Below, piece after piece: positions 43,595-52,095 of a stretch of DNA of 64,000 nucleotides. The notes under the pieces are model-generated. The model ran no database searches. It worked only from the letters and a program-made list of their open reading frames with translations, and was not told the origin of the DNA. The position numbers were made by a program, and so were the translations under genes. The DNA is from Streptomyces sp. NBC_01460 (lineage in GTDB: Bacteria; Actinomycetota; Actinomycetes; Streptomycetales; Streptomycetaceae): positions 7,130,001 through 7,194,000 of the forward strand of contig NZ_CP109473.1 in assembly GCF_036227405.1 (NCBI RefSeq). Direction: 5' to 3'. Numbering within the stretch: position 1 is the stretch's first letter; each line of letters starts with the position of its first letter.

Positions 43595-44607
43595 TTCTTG
43601 TACACCCCCTGCTCACCCATGAGATGGGCGACCTTGTTGGCCCCGAGGACCAGCAGCAGACCGAAGATTCCCTTGACGATCCCGACGGCCGCCGCGTAGC
43701 TGAACCCGCCGTTGGTGATACCGACGTTCCAGACGTACGTGTCGAGCACCTCGGAGGCACCCGGACCGACCGCCGTGCGCTGGAGCAGGATCTGCTCGAA
43801 GCCGACGGTCAGGGCGCTGCCCACCTGGAGCACCAGCAACAGGGCCACGACGGGGCGCAGGGCGGGCAGCGTGATGTGCCACATGCGCCGCCAGCGGTTC
43901 GCGCCGTCCATGGCGCTCGCCTCGTAGAGGTCCGGGCTGACCGCCGCCAGGGCGGCGAGGAAGACGATGACGCCCCAGCCGGCGTCCTTCCAGATCATCT
44001 CGAAGGTGATCAGGAACTTGAACAGACCGGGGTCGGTCATGAGGTCGAAGCCCTCGTGGCCGTTCTCCCGCAGCGTCTGGGCGATGAGCCCGGCCCCGCC
44101 GAACATCTGCTGGAACACCGTGACGACCAGGACCCAGGAGAAGAAGTGGGGCAGGTAGAGGATCGCCTGCGCCACCGCCCGCACCCGGGGCCGCACGAAG
44201 CTGTTGATGAACAGCGCGAGCAGGATCGGCACCGGGAAGAACAGCGTCAGCTGAAGGAGGAAGATCGTCAGCGTGTTCCACAGCGCCGACCAGAACAGCC
44301 GGTCGTTCACCATCTGCTGGAACCACTCGAACCCGACCCAGGGGCTCTGCGCGATCGCCTCGAAGGCGTTGTCCGCGACGTACGGGTCGTAGTCCTGGAA
44401 GGCGACGATGTTGCCGGCCAGCGGGATGTAAGCGAAGACCAGCAGCAGCAGCATCGCCGGCAGGGTCATCAGCAGGAGTGTGCGGTCCCGGCGCAGCCGG
44501 TGCCGCAGCGGCATGCGCGCGGTCACCGGCCGTGCGCCGCCCGCCCGTGTCGTGACCGGCGGCGTCCGTGACTCCTGCGCGCGCCGGTCGTCTGTGCTCA
44601 GTGACAT
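43591..44607 (-). CDS. ABC sugar importer permease, LplB/YtcP-partner type
   Basis: A 338-residue membrane protein with six predicted helices after a basic N-terminal tail. The EAA-type loop is EASAMDGANRWRRMWHITLP. It is the first permease of the importer, just after the binding-protein gene. ATG at 44607 starts one base after that gene's stop; GTG at 44625 is an alternative with overlap. Neither has a strong ribosome binding site, so translational coupling is likely. Confidence 0.88.
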   Translation of the reverse strand: MSLSTDDRRAQESRTPPVTTRAGGARPVTARMPLRHRLRRDRTLLLMTLPAMLLLLVFAYIPLAGNIVAFQDYDPYVADNAFEAIAQSPWVGFEWFQQMVNDRLFWSALWNTLTIFLLQLTLFFPVPILLALFINSFVRPRVRAVAQAILYLPHFFSWVLVVTVFQQMFGGAGLIAQTLRENGHEGFDLMTDPGLFKFLITFEMIWKDAGWGVIVFLAALAAVSPDLYEASAMDGANRWRRMWHITLPALRPVVALLLVLQVGSALTVGFEQILLQRTAVGPGASEVLDTYVWNVGITNGGFSYAAAVGIVKGIFGLLLVLGANKVAHLMGEQGVYKK

Positions 44608-44608
44608 G

Positions 44609-46282
44609 TCAGGAGGCCGACTCACCGGTCTCGTCGAGCAGCTTCTTGTACCAGTCGCGAAGCTTGTCGCCGCCCCTGGTCTTCCAGTCGGAGACCTGCT
44701 GCTGCATGTCGCCGACCTTCTTGCGCCCGCGCACGATGTCCTTCTCCAGGTCCTCGAACTGCGCGTTGAGTTCGGTGAAGCGGGTGGGCTCCTGGATCTG
44801 CATGCCGTGGAAGAGCGGCTTCTTCAGGTGCGCGCCCTGGCGCTGCTGCCACTCGATCACGCCCTTCACCACGTCCGGGTGGTCGGGGTAGGCGCGGAAG
44901 GGGGCGGGGGACGCCACGTACTCGTAGGTGGCGAAGACCTGGTTGTTGCCCTGCTCCGTCTTGACGAGGACGCCGTCCTTGAGCGTGTGGTGGGTGCCCT
45001 CGATCCCGTACGCCTTCAGACGCTGCTCCTTGGTGCCGTAAGGGGCCGCCGTGTAGTTGGCGAGGGCGAGGATGTCCTCGATCGTCTTCTTGTCCGCGTT
45101 CTTGTTGACGAAGCACCAGATGTTGGAGGGCGCGGCCTCGTAGATCACCGGCGCGCCGCCGTCGTGGGCGAAGAAGTCCATCGCGCCCATCCGGAACTCC
45201 GGCTTGTCCAGCCGCTGGATCGCTGTCGCGGCGTACCAGTCGGAGATGTCCGCGTTGTACATGAGGGCGTTGCCGGAGGAGAACGTGGTGCGCATGTCAC
45301 CCGTCTCGGCCTTGGCATCCGGGTGGACGAAGCCCGCCGAGTACAGCGAACGCGACCACTCCAGCGCCTCGAGGTACTCCGGGGTCTCGTAGCGGTTGAC
45401 CAGCTTGCCGTCGACGAGCTTCCAGTAGTACGGCTTCTCCGGCAGCACCCCGAAGAAGACGAACGCCGACCACGTCATGTCGCTGCACGCCCACACCTTG
45501 CTCTTCGGGGCGTTGATCTCCTTGCAGAGGTCGTAGAACTCCTGCGTGGTGGTCGGGACCTCGTAACCCTTCTCCTCGAAGATGTCCGCGCGGTAGAAGG
45601 GGGTGATGTTGGGCGTCGACTCGGCGGGCATGGGCAGGCCGCGCAGCTTCTCTGCGAAGACGCCGCGCTGCCAGGCGCCCGTGGGGATGGCCGCGAGGTT
45701 CGGGTAGTCCTTGACCTTGTCGCCCGAGAGGTAGGGGCCCAGGTCGGCGAACTTGTTGGCGATGGCGCTCGGTATCTTGCCGCCCAGTTCCCAGCCGGGG
45801 ACGACGACGGCGTCAGGGATGCTGCTGGAGGCGAGCACCGCGCCGAGTTTCTGGCCGTAGACGTTGCCGTCCTGGTTCTGCCACTTGACCTTGACGCCGA
45901 CCGCTTCGTCCATCGCCGTCCAGTACGGGTTCCCCTCACCGGGCGAGGTGCCCCACAGCGGCGCCATGATGCTCAGCTCACTGCCCTTGCCCAGCTTCTT
46001 CGGTACCGACACGGCCAGTTGGGCGGCCGGGAGCGCGGTGGTGAAACCGACGGCGGAGCCGTTCTTCGCGGGGATGTCCCCGGTGACCGCCTTGGACGGC
46101 ACGAAGGTCGGGAGGATGTCCTGCAGCTTCTTGCCCGTGGTCGTGCCCTCGTTCTTCGAACCACCGGAACCACCGCCGCAGGCGGCGAGGAGCGGCATCC
46201 CGCCGCCCACGGCTGCCGCGACGACCACGGAGGAGGCGAGGAATCGTCTCCGGCTGGGGGCGGAGGGGGAGTTCGGCGTCAT
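44609..46282 (-). CDS. Oligosaccharide-binding lipoprotein of the ABC importer
   Basis: A 557-residue solute-binding protein, longer than the usual 400-450 residues, as expected for LplA-like proteins that take up large oligosaccharides. The N-terminus has a twin-arginine signal (SRRRFLASSVVVAAAVGGG) and a lipobox LLAAC. The mature chain shows DPYWTAMDEAVGVKV-like and DISDWYAATAIQRL stretches typical of extracellular family 1. Operator and promoter lie upstream at 46420-46472. The likely ligand is xyloglucan oligosaccharide. Confidence 0.9.
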   Translation of the reverse strand: MTPNSPSAPSRRRFLASSVVVAAAVGGGMPLLAACGGGSGGSKNEGTTTGKKLQDILPTFVPSKAVTGDIPAKNGSAVGFTTALPAAQLAVSVPKKLGKGSELSIMAPLWGTSPGEGNPYWTAMDEAVGVKVKWQNQDGNVYGQKLGAVLASSSIPDAVVVPGWELGGKIPSAIANKFADLGPYLSGDKVKDYPNLAAIPTGAWQRGVFAEKLRGLPMPAESTPNITPFYRADIFEEKGYEVPTTTQEFYDLCKEINAPKSKVWACSDMTWSAFVFFGVLPEKPYYWKLVDGKLVNRYETPEYLEALEWSRSLYSAGFVHPDAKAETGDMRTTFSSGNALMYNADISDWYAATAIQRLDKPEFRMGAMDFFAHDGGAPVIYEAAPSNIWCFVNKNADKKTIEDILALANYTAAPYGTKEQRLKAYGIEGTHHTLKDGVLVKTEQGNNQVFATYEYVASPAPFRAYPDHPDVVKGVIEWQQRQGAHLKKPLFHGMQIQEPTRFTELNAQFEDLEKDIVRGRKKVGDMQQQVSDWKTRGGDKLRDWYKKLLDETGESAS

Positions 46283-46419
46283 TGCGTCAACCCTTCGTGG
46301 TGCAACAGGACGGCCCGCGGCGGCGACTGCCGCTCGGCCCTGTGTCTGAGGTAGGGGCGTTACCGGCCGAGCCGGCGGCACTGCGCCGGCTGAGCTGAAG
46401 CGGTCAACGGGCTGCCTCG

Positions 46420-46433
46420 TCGAAGCGCTTCGA
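46420..46433. promoter_or_regulatory. LacI-type operator upstream of the importer operon
   Basis: TCGAAGCGCTTCGA is a perfect palindrome 137 bases before the binding-protein start and about ten bases downstream of its -10 box. A bound repressor would block initiation or early elongation. It is identical to the core of the site upstream of lacI. Confidence 0.78.
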
Positions 46434-46443
46434 TGTTGCAGCG

Positions 46444-46472
46444 AGATTAAGTGAAGGGTTCCGGTCACACAA
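46444..46472 (-). promoter_or_regulatory. Promoter of the importer/glycosidase operon
   Basis: On the minus strand TTGTGT (46467-46472) is separated by 17 bases from TAATCT (46444-46449), a good housekeeping-type promoter. The operator at 46420-46433 follows directly, so LacI binding would overlap the start region. Confidence 0.6.
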
Positions 46473-46571
46473 GAGTTCGTTTCGATATTCCTCCGACCTG
46501 TTTCCGAACCGTTTCCTGGTGCGACACGGCTTTGATACGTCCGTAAGAGCCTCTTTGGGGCGGTAGCACCC

Positions 46572-46601
46572 TTGACACGCGCGGGGTGGGCCGCAGAGCA
46601 T
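46572..46601 (+). promoter_or_regulatory. Promoter of the GH3-GH31 operon
   Basis: TTGACA at 46572-46577 matches the consensus -35 box. At 18 bases distance, GAGCAT (46596-46601) is a weak -10 box, and the operator palindrome begins at its end. A regulator bound there would cover the -10 box and start site. Confidence 0.5.
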
Positions 46602-46614
46602 CGAAGCGCTTCGA
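46601..46614. promoter_or_regulatory. LacI-type operator upstream of the GH3-GH31 operon
   Basis: A perfect TCGAAGCGCTTCGA copy, 81 bases before the GH3 start. It is in the divergent intergenic region, 168 bases from the copy that serves the importer operon. Confidence 0.78.
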
Positions 46615-46631
46615 AAGATCTTCTCCGCGCA

Positions 46632-46647
46632 TCGAAGACCTCTTCGA
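46632..46647. promoter_or_regulatory. Related inverted repeat TCGAAGA-CC-TCTTCGA
   Basis: Perfect 7-bp arms around CC, 18 bases after the operator at 46601. The outer TCGAAG/CTTCGA arms equal those of the operator, but the centre is two bases wider. It may be a secondary LacI site or a mRNA hairpin in the 5' untranslated region. Confidence 0.5.
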
Positions 46648-46694
46648 CACCCGCAGACCCGGAAAACCTCCCACCTCTCCAAGGGGACCCGCAC

Positions 46695-49631
46695 GTGACG
46701 GACCATCCGCTTCCCTTCCGCGACCCGCAGCTGTCCTTCTCCCTGCGCGCCGACGATCTGCTCGGGCGGCTCACGCTCGACGAGCGGATCGCGATGCTGC
46801 ACCAGTTCGCCCCCGCGGTGGAGCGGCTGGGCGTCGGTCCGTTCCGTACCGGGCAGGAAGCCCTCCACGGGGTCGCCTGGATGGGGCCCGCCACCGTCTT
46901 CCCGCAGGCCGTCGGGCTCGGCGCCACCTGGAACGACGATCTCGTCCGCAGGGTCGGCGAGGCCGTCGGCGACGAGGTGCGGACCAAGCGCGCCCAGGAC
47001 GACCGCGTCGGGCTCAACGTCTGGGCCCCGACGGTCAACCTGCTGCGCCACCCCCTGTGGGGCCGCGGCGAGGAGGGGTACTCCGAGGACCCGGCGCTGA
47101 CCTCCGCCATCGCCGTCGCGTACACCCGGGGACTGCGCGGGGACGACCCGCACTACTGGCGCACCGCCCCCGTGCTCAAGCACTGGCTCGCGCACAACAA
47201 CGAGACCGACCGGGACACCGCGTCCTCCTCGGTCCGGCCGCGCGTCCTCCACGAGTACGACCTGCGGGCCTTCCGCGACGCGGTGCGCGCCGGAGCGGTG
47301 GCCGGAGTGATGCCCGCCTACAACCTCGTCAACGGCCGTCCCAACCACGTCTCCCCGCTCCTGGAGCAGCACCTGCGGAGCTGGACCGACCAGCCCCTCG
47401 TCGTCTGCTCGGACGCGGGCGCGCCCTCCAACCTGGTCGACTCCGAGCACTACTTCGACACCCACGAGGAGGCCACCGCCGCCTCGCTGAAGGCGGGTGT
47501 CGACAGCTTCACCGACCACGGCACGGACTCCACCGTCATGACCGGCCGCATCCGCGACGCGCTCGCGAAGGGCCTCATCGACGAGGGCGACATCGACACG
47601 GCGGTCCACCGGCTGCTCTCCATGCGCTTCGCGCTCGGCGAGTTCGACCCGGAACTCGACCCGTACGCGGGCGTGGACGCCCTGGACACCGAGGAGCACC
47701 GGGCACTGGCCCTGGAAGCCGCGGAACAGGCCGTCGTCCTGCTGAGGAACGACGGCCTGCTGCCGCTGGAGCCGAAGCGCGACCGCACCGTCGCCGTGGT
47801 CGGACTCCTCGGCGACGCCTGCAAGCTCGACTGGTACAGCGGCACGCTCATGCACCGCTCGACGCCGCTCGACGGGATCCGCGAGCGCTACGGAGCCGAC
47901 AACGTCCTGTACGCGGAAGGTGTGGACCGGGTCCGGCTGAAGAGCTCCGACGGCTGGCTCCGGGTGCCCGAGGCCGAGGGTCCGGCGGGCGGCGAGACCC
48001 GTGGCGCCGAGGGCGCCCTCGACCCGGCACTCCTGGCCGGCCGCACCGACCTGCCTCCGCTGACCTGCGGCGAGGAGGCCACCGAGCTGGCCCTCGTCGA
48101 CTGGGGCGACGGAGTCCTCACCCTGCGGACCGACGAGGGGCTGTACCTCTCGGTCGCCGACGACGGATACGTCAGGGCGTCGGCCGACGAGCCGGGCGGC
48201 TGGGTCGTCCAGGAGACGTTCCGCCTGGAAGCGGTGGAGGGACACGACGGTGGGCACCGCCTTCTGCACATCGGGACGGGTGGATACGTGTCTGTCGCCA
48301 CCGACGGCGCGAAGGTTGCCGAGTCCGGCGAGAAGATTCCCGGCGACGGCGCGACCGTCTTCGAGGTGGAGACCGTCGAGCACGGCGCGGACGCCGTGGC
48401 CAGGGCCGCCGCGGCAGCCGACACGGTGATCGTCGTCGCCGGGAACGACCCCCACATCAACGGCCGAGAGACCGAGGACCGCACGACCCTCGCCCTCCCC
48501 GCCCAGCAGGACCGGCTGTGGCGCGCCGCGCACGCCGCCAACCCGCGTACCGTCCTGGTCCTGGCATCGGCCTACCCGTACGCCGTCGTCGACGCGGCGG
48601 AGACGCTGCCGGCCCTGCTCTGGACGGCCCACGGCGGCCAGGCGGCGGGCACCGCGCTCGCACGGGTGCTCGCCGGCGACGTCTCCCCGGCCGGCCGGCT
48701 CCCGCAGACCTGGTACGCGGGCGACGACGACCTTCCCGGCCTCTTCGACTACGACATCATCGGCTCCCGGCAGACCTACCTCTACTTCGACGGCACTCCG
48801 CTCTACCCCTTCGGACACGGCCTGGCCTACGCCGACTTCACCCACACCGCGCTGCGGGCGGAGGTGGACGGGGAGCGGCTCCGGGTGTCCTGGACCGTGA
48901 CCAACGAGGGCGGGACCGCCGGTGACGAAGTGCCGCAGCTCTACGTCCGTGCGGCCAGGCCCGGCGAGACCGGGCCCCCTCCCGAGGGCCTGGGGCGCCG
49001 GCTGGGCGGCCTGGGCGAGCCCCTGGACCTGCCGTTGCGCAAGCTGGTCGGCCACCGCCGGGTGCACCTCTCGGCCGGAGCGGTGGAGCGCGTCGAATTC
49101 GACGTATCCGTAGAGGAGTTGGGCCACTGGAGTGTGGCGCACGGCCGATGGACCGTCGAGCCGGGGGCGTACGAGGTACTCGCGGGCGCGTCGAGCGCCG
49201 ACATCCGGCTCACCGCCACGGTGCTGGTCGACGGGGAGGCGCAGGGCCCGCGCCGGCTGGTGACCCGAGGTCTGGAGGCCGCCGACTTCGACCGTCAGCG
49301 GGGCACCGAGATCGTCGACCGCACCAGGACGGAGGGCGACGCCGTCACGCCCGCCTCCGCCGACAGCGAGGCGCAGCTCGTCTACAGGGCGTGCGACTTC
49401 GGCGCGGGTGTGGACGGACTGAGGTTCCTGGTCTCGGGCGAGGGAAGCATCACCGTGAGCGCGGGCGGGCACAGCACGGGGATCACGTTCCCCGGCACCG
49501 GCGGTCGTCACGACTACCGCGTCCTCGATGCGGCGCTCGGCCTCAGCGGTGTGCAGGACCTGCGGGTCGGGCTCAAGGGATCCGTGCGCCTCGCCCGCAT
49601 CGACGTCGTCACCGGCAAGGAGTCCGAATGA
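46695..49631 (+). CDS. GH3 beta-glucosidase/beta-xylosidase with inserted and C-terminal extra domains
   Basis: A 978-residue GH3 enzyme without signal peptide. Residues 20-320 are the TIM-barrel domain with nucleophile D240 in VVCSDAGAP. The second GH3 domain (390-700) is interrupted at about 465-557 by an inserted beta-rich module (LRTDEGLYLSVADDGYVR, LHIGTGGYVSVATDG) resembling a fascin/beta-trefoil fold. A fibronectin-III-like domain follows near 725-830 (VSWTVTNEGGTAGDEVPQL). The last 120 residues look like a CBM6-type beta-sandwich. Its TGA overlaps the next ATG (ATGA). In this locus it probably removes glucose from xyloglucan oligosaccharides. Confidence 0.87.
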   Translation: MTDHPLPFRDPQLSFSLRADDLLGRLTLDERIAMLHQFAPAVERLGVGPFRTGQEALHGVAWMGPATVFPQAVGLGATWNDDLVRRVGEAVGDEVRTKRAQDDRVGLNVWAPTVNLLRHPLWGRGEEGYSEDPALTSAIAVAYTRGLRGDDPHYWRTAPVLKHWLAHNNETDRDTASSSVRPRVLHEYDLRAFRDAVRAGAVAGVMPAYNLVNGRPNHVSPLLEQHLRSWTDQPLVVCSDAGAPSNLVDSEHYFDTHEEATAASLKAGVDSFTDHGTDSTVMTGRIRDALAKGLIDEGDIDTAVHRLLSMRFALGEFDPELDPYAGVDALDTEEHRALALEAAEQAVVLLRNDGLLPLEPKRDRTVAVVGLLGDACKLDWYSGTLMHRSTPLDGIRERYGADNVLYAEGVDRVRLKSSDGWLRVPEAEGPAGGETRGAEGALDPALLAGRTDLPPLTCGEEATELALVDWGDGVLTLRTDEGLYLSVADDGYVRASADEPGGWVVQETFRLEAVEGHDGGHRLLHIGTGGYVSVATDGAKVAESGEKIPGDGATVFEVETVEHGADAVARAAAAADTVIVVAGNDPHINGRETEDRTTLALPAQQDRLWRAAHAANPRTVLVLASAYPYAVVDAAETLPALLWTAHGGQAAGTALARVLAGDVSPAGRLPQTWYAGDDDLPGLFDYDIIGSRQTYLYFDGTPLYPFGHGLAYADFTHTALRAEVDGERLRVSWTVTNEGGTAGDEVPQLYVRAARPGETGPPPEGLGRRLGGLGEPLDLPLRKLVGHRRVHLSAGAVERVEFDVSVEELGHWSVAHGRWTVEPGAYEVLAGASSADIRLTATVLVDGEAQGPRRLVTRGLEAADFDRQRGTEIVDRTRTEGDAVTPASADSEAQLVYRACDFGAGVDGLRFLVSGEGSITVSAGGHSTGITFPGTGGRHDYRVLDAALGLSGVQDLRVGLKGSVRLARIDVVTGKESE

Positions 49632-51895
49632 AGTTCACCGACGGCTTCTGGCTCATGCGTGAAGGTGTCCGCGCCTCCTACGCGACCGAGATCCGTGACC
49701 TGCGTGTCGAAGCCGACCGGTTCACCGCGTACGCGGCGGTCAAACGCGTCGCGGCACGCGGCGACACCCTCAACACCCCGCTGATCACGGTCGAGTGCTT
49801 CTCCCCGGCCGAGGGCGTCATCGGCGTCCGCACCACCCATCACGCGGGCAGGGCCCGACGGGGACCGGACTTCACGATCCTCCCGGGCGACGCCACGGCC
49901 TCCGCCGCCCGCACCCACCGGGACGGCGCGGTCACCGAACTCACCAGCGGCCCTCTGACGTTGCGCATGGACGGCGACGGGCCCTGGGGGATCACCTTCC
50001 TCGACGGCGACGGCCGACGGCTCACCGGGGTGGATCCGAAGGGGACGGCCTTCGCGACCACACCCGACGGAGCCCACCACATGATCGGCCAACTCGCCCT
50101 GGAGGTCGGCGAGAACATCTACGGTCTCGGCGAGCGCTTCACCCCGTACGTGAAGAACGGCCAGACCGTCGACATCTGGCAGGCCGACGGCGGTACGAGC
50201 AGCGAGCTGGCCTACAAGAACATCCCGTTCTACCTCTCCTCGCGTGGCTACGGCGTCTTCGTCAACCACCCCGGCAAGGTGTCCTTCGAGGTCGGCTCGG
50301 AGTCCGTCGGCCAGGTGCAGTTCAGCGTCGAGGACCAGTCGCTCGAGTACTACGTCGTCGCCGGCCCGACCCCGAAGGACGTACTGTCCCGCTACACGGC
50401 CCTCACCGGCCGCCCCGCGCTGCCGCCGGCCTGGTCGTTCGGACTCTGGCTGACCACCTCGTTCTGCACCTCCTACGACGAGGAGACCGTCACCTCCTTC
50501 GTCGACGGCATGGCCGAGCGGGGCATCCCGCTGAGCGTCTTCCACTTCGACTGCTTCTGGATGCGCGAGTACCAGTGGTCGGACTTCCTCTGGGACCCCG
50601 AGGTCTTCCCCGATCCGGAGGGCATGCTGGCCCGCCTCAAGGAGCGCGGCCTCCGCATCAGCATGTGGATCAACCCCTACATCGCCCAGAAGTCGTCCCT
50701 GTTCGCGGAGGGCGCCGAACACGGCTACCTGGTGCGCCGGCCCGACGGGGACGTCTGGCAGTGGGACCTGTGGCAGCCGGGGATGGCGCTGGTCGACTTC
50801 ACCAACCCGGCCGCCCGTGCCTGGTACGACGACAAGCTGCGCGTCCTGCTCGACCAGGGGGTCGACTGCTTCAAGACCGACTTCGGCGAGCGCATCCCCA
50901 CAGATGTCGTCTGGCACGACGGTTCCGACCCGGAGCGCATGCACAACTACTACGCGCAGATCTACAACCGCACCGTCTTCGAGCTCCTGGAGAAGGAGCG
51001 CGGCACCGGGGAGGCGGTGCTCTTCGCCCGGTCGGCGACGGCCGGCGGCCAGCAGTTCCCGGTGCACTGGGGCGGTGACTGCTTCGCCTCGTTCACCGCG
51101 ATGGCCGAGTCGTTGCGCGGGGGGCTGTCCCTGAGCCTGTCCGGCTTCGGCTTCTGGAGCCACGACATCGGCGGCTTCGAGGGCACCCCCGACCCGGCGG
51201 TCTTCAAGCGCTGGCTCGCCTTCGGGCTGCTCTCCTCGCACAGCCGTCTCCACGGCAACGTCTCCTACCGCGTCCCGTGGGAGTTCGGCGAGGAAGCGGT
51301 CGACGTGGCACGGAAGTTCACCCTGCTCAAGCACCGGCTCATGCCCTACCTCTACGGGGTGGCCGCCGAGGCGCACCGCACGGGTGTCCCGATGATGCGG
51401 CCGATGCTGGCGGAGTTCCCCGGCGACCCCGCCTCCCGCACCCTGGACCGTCAGTACATGCTCGGCCCGGACCTGCTGGTCGCCCCGGTCTTCACGGAGG
51501 GCGGCGAGGTCGAGTACTACGTGCCCGAGGGCACCTGGACCTCCCTGCTCACCGGCGAGCGCGTCACCGGCCCCGCCTGGCGGCACGAGACGCACGGCTT
51601 CGACAGCCTGCCCCTCCTGGTGAGGGACGGCGCCGCACTCCCGTGGGGCGCCGACGACCAGCGCCCGGACGCTGACTGGCTCGACGGGCTCACCCTGCGG
51701 GTGTTCGGGCCGGGCACCGGGGAGCGGACCGTCAGCGTGCCGGATCTGACGGGGAGCCCGGCTGCCGTGTTCCGTGTCGTACGGGACGCGGACGGCGTGC
51801 ACGTCACGGCGGAGGGCACGGACCGGCCGTACCGGGTGACGGTCGAGGAGACCGGTTCGGCGGGTGAGGGGGCGGGAGTGGTCACCGTCGCCTGA
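49628..51895 (+). CDS. GH31 alpha-xylosidase, YicI-like
   Basis: A 755-residue GH31 enzyme. The nucleophile D418 lies in CFKTDFGERIP and the acid/base D484 in HWGGDCFAS. The stretches SVFHFDCFWM and SMWINPYIAQ also match the alpha-xylosidase YicI closely. It removes terminal alpha-1,6-xylose from xyloglucan oligosaccharides. It has no signal peptide. It overlaps the GH3 gene by four bases, so alternate trimming by GH31 and GH3 is built into one operon. Confidence 0.92.
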   Translation: MKFTDGFWLMREGVRASYATEIRDLRVEADRFTAYAAVKRVAARGDTLNTPLITVECFSPAEGVIGVRTTHHAGRARRGPDFTILPGDATASAARTHRDGAVTELTSGPLTLRMDGDGPWGITFLDGDGRRLTGVDPKGTAFATTPDGAHHMIGQLALEVGENIYGLGERFTPYVKNGQTVDIWQADGGTSSELAYKNIPFYLSSRGYGVFVNHPGKVSFEVGSESVGQVQFSVEDQSLEYYVVAGPTPKDVLSRYTALTGRPALPPAWSFGLWLTTSFCTSYDEETVTSFVDGMAERGIPLSVFHFDCFWMREYQWSDFLWDPEVFPDPEGMLARLKERGLRISMWINPYIAQKSSLFAEGAEHGYLVRRPDGDVWQWDLWQPGMALVDFTNPAARAWYDDKLRVLLDQGVDCFKTDFGERIPTDVVWHDGSDPERMHNYYAQIYNRTVFELLEKERGTGEAVLFARSATAGGQQFPVHWGGDCFASFTAMAESLRGGLSLSLSGFGFWSHDIGGFEGTPDPAVFKRWLAFGLLSSHSRLHGNVSYRVPWEFGEEAVDVARKFTLLKHRLMPYLYGVAAEAHRTGVPMMRPMLAEFPGDPASRTLDRQYMLGPDLLVAPVFTEGGEVEYYVPEGTWTSLLTGERVTGPAWRHETHGFDSLPLLVRDGAALPWGADDQRPDADWLDGLTLRVFGPGTGERTVSVPDLTGSPAAVFRVVRDADGVHVTAEGTDRPYRVTVEETGSAGEGAGVVTVA

Positions 51896-51932
51896 CCAGG
51901 GCCGGGTGGGAGCGGTCACCGTCGTCCGACCC

Positions 51933-51985
51933 GGGCCGGCCCCGGAGAGAGCCGCCCCGGCGCGCCCCCTCTCCGGGGCCGACCC
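51933..51985 (+). terminator. Hairpin after the GH3-GH31 operon
   Basis: GGCCCCGGAGAG (51938-51949) pairs with CTCTCCGGGGCC (51969-51980). Allowing one mismatch, the stem extends outward to 17 base pairs. The loop is 19 bases. It separates the operon from the Ntn-hydrolase gene. Confidence 0.65.
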
Positions 51986-52095
51986 ATACCCGTGACGGCC
52001 GCACGGCCCCCGCCCGGCACGGCCTGACACAGCCCGAATTCGCTACGTTGCCCCTGGACCACCCGCAACCGGGCCCGTACACGAAGGCGGCACAT

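Noticed and set aside
46404..49511. A 1035-codon open frame antisense to the GH3 gene
   Set aside because: It is the shadow of the GH3 gene and has no domain; the plus-strand reading has full GH3 motifs.
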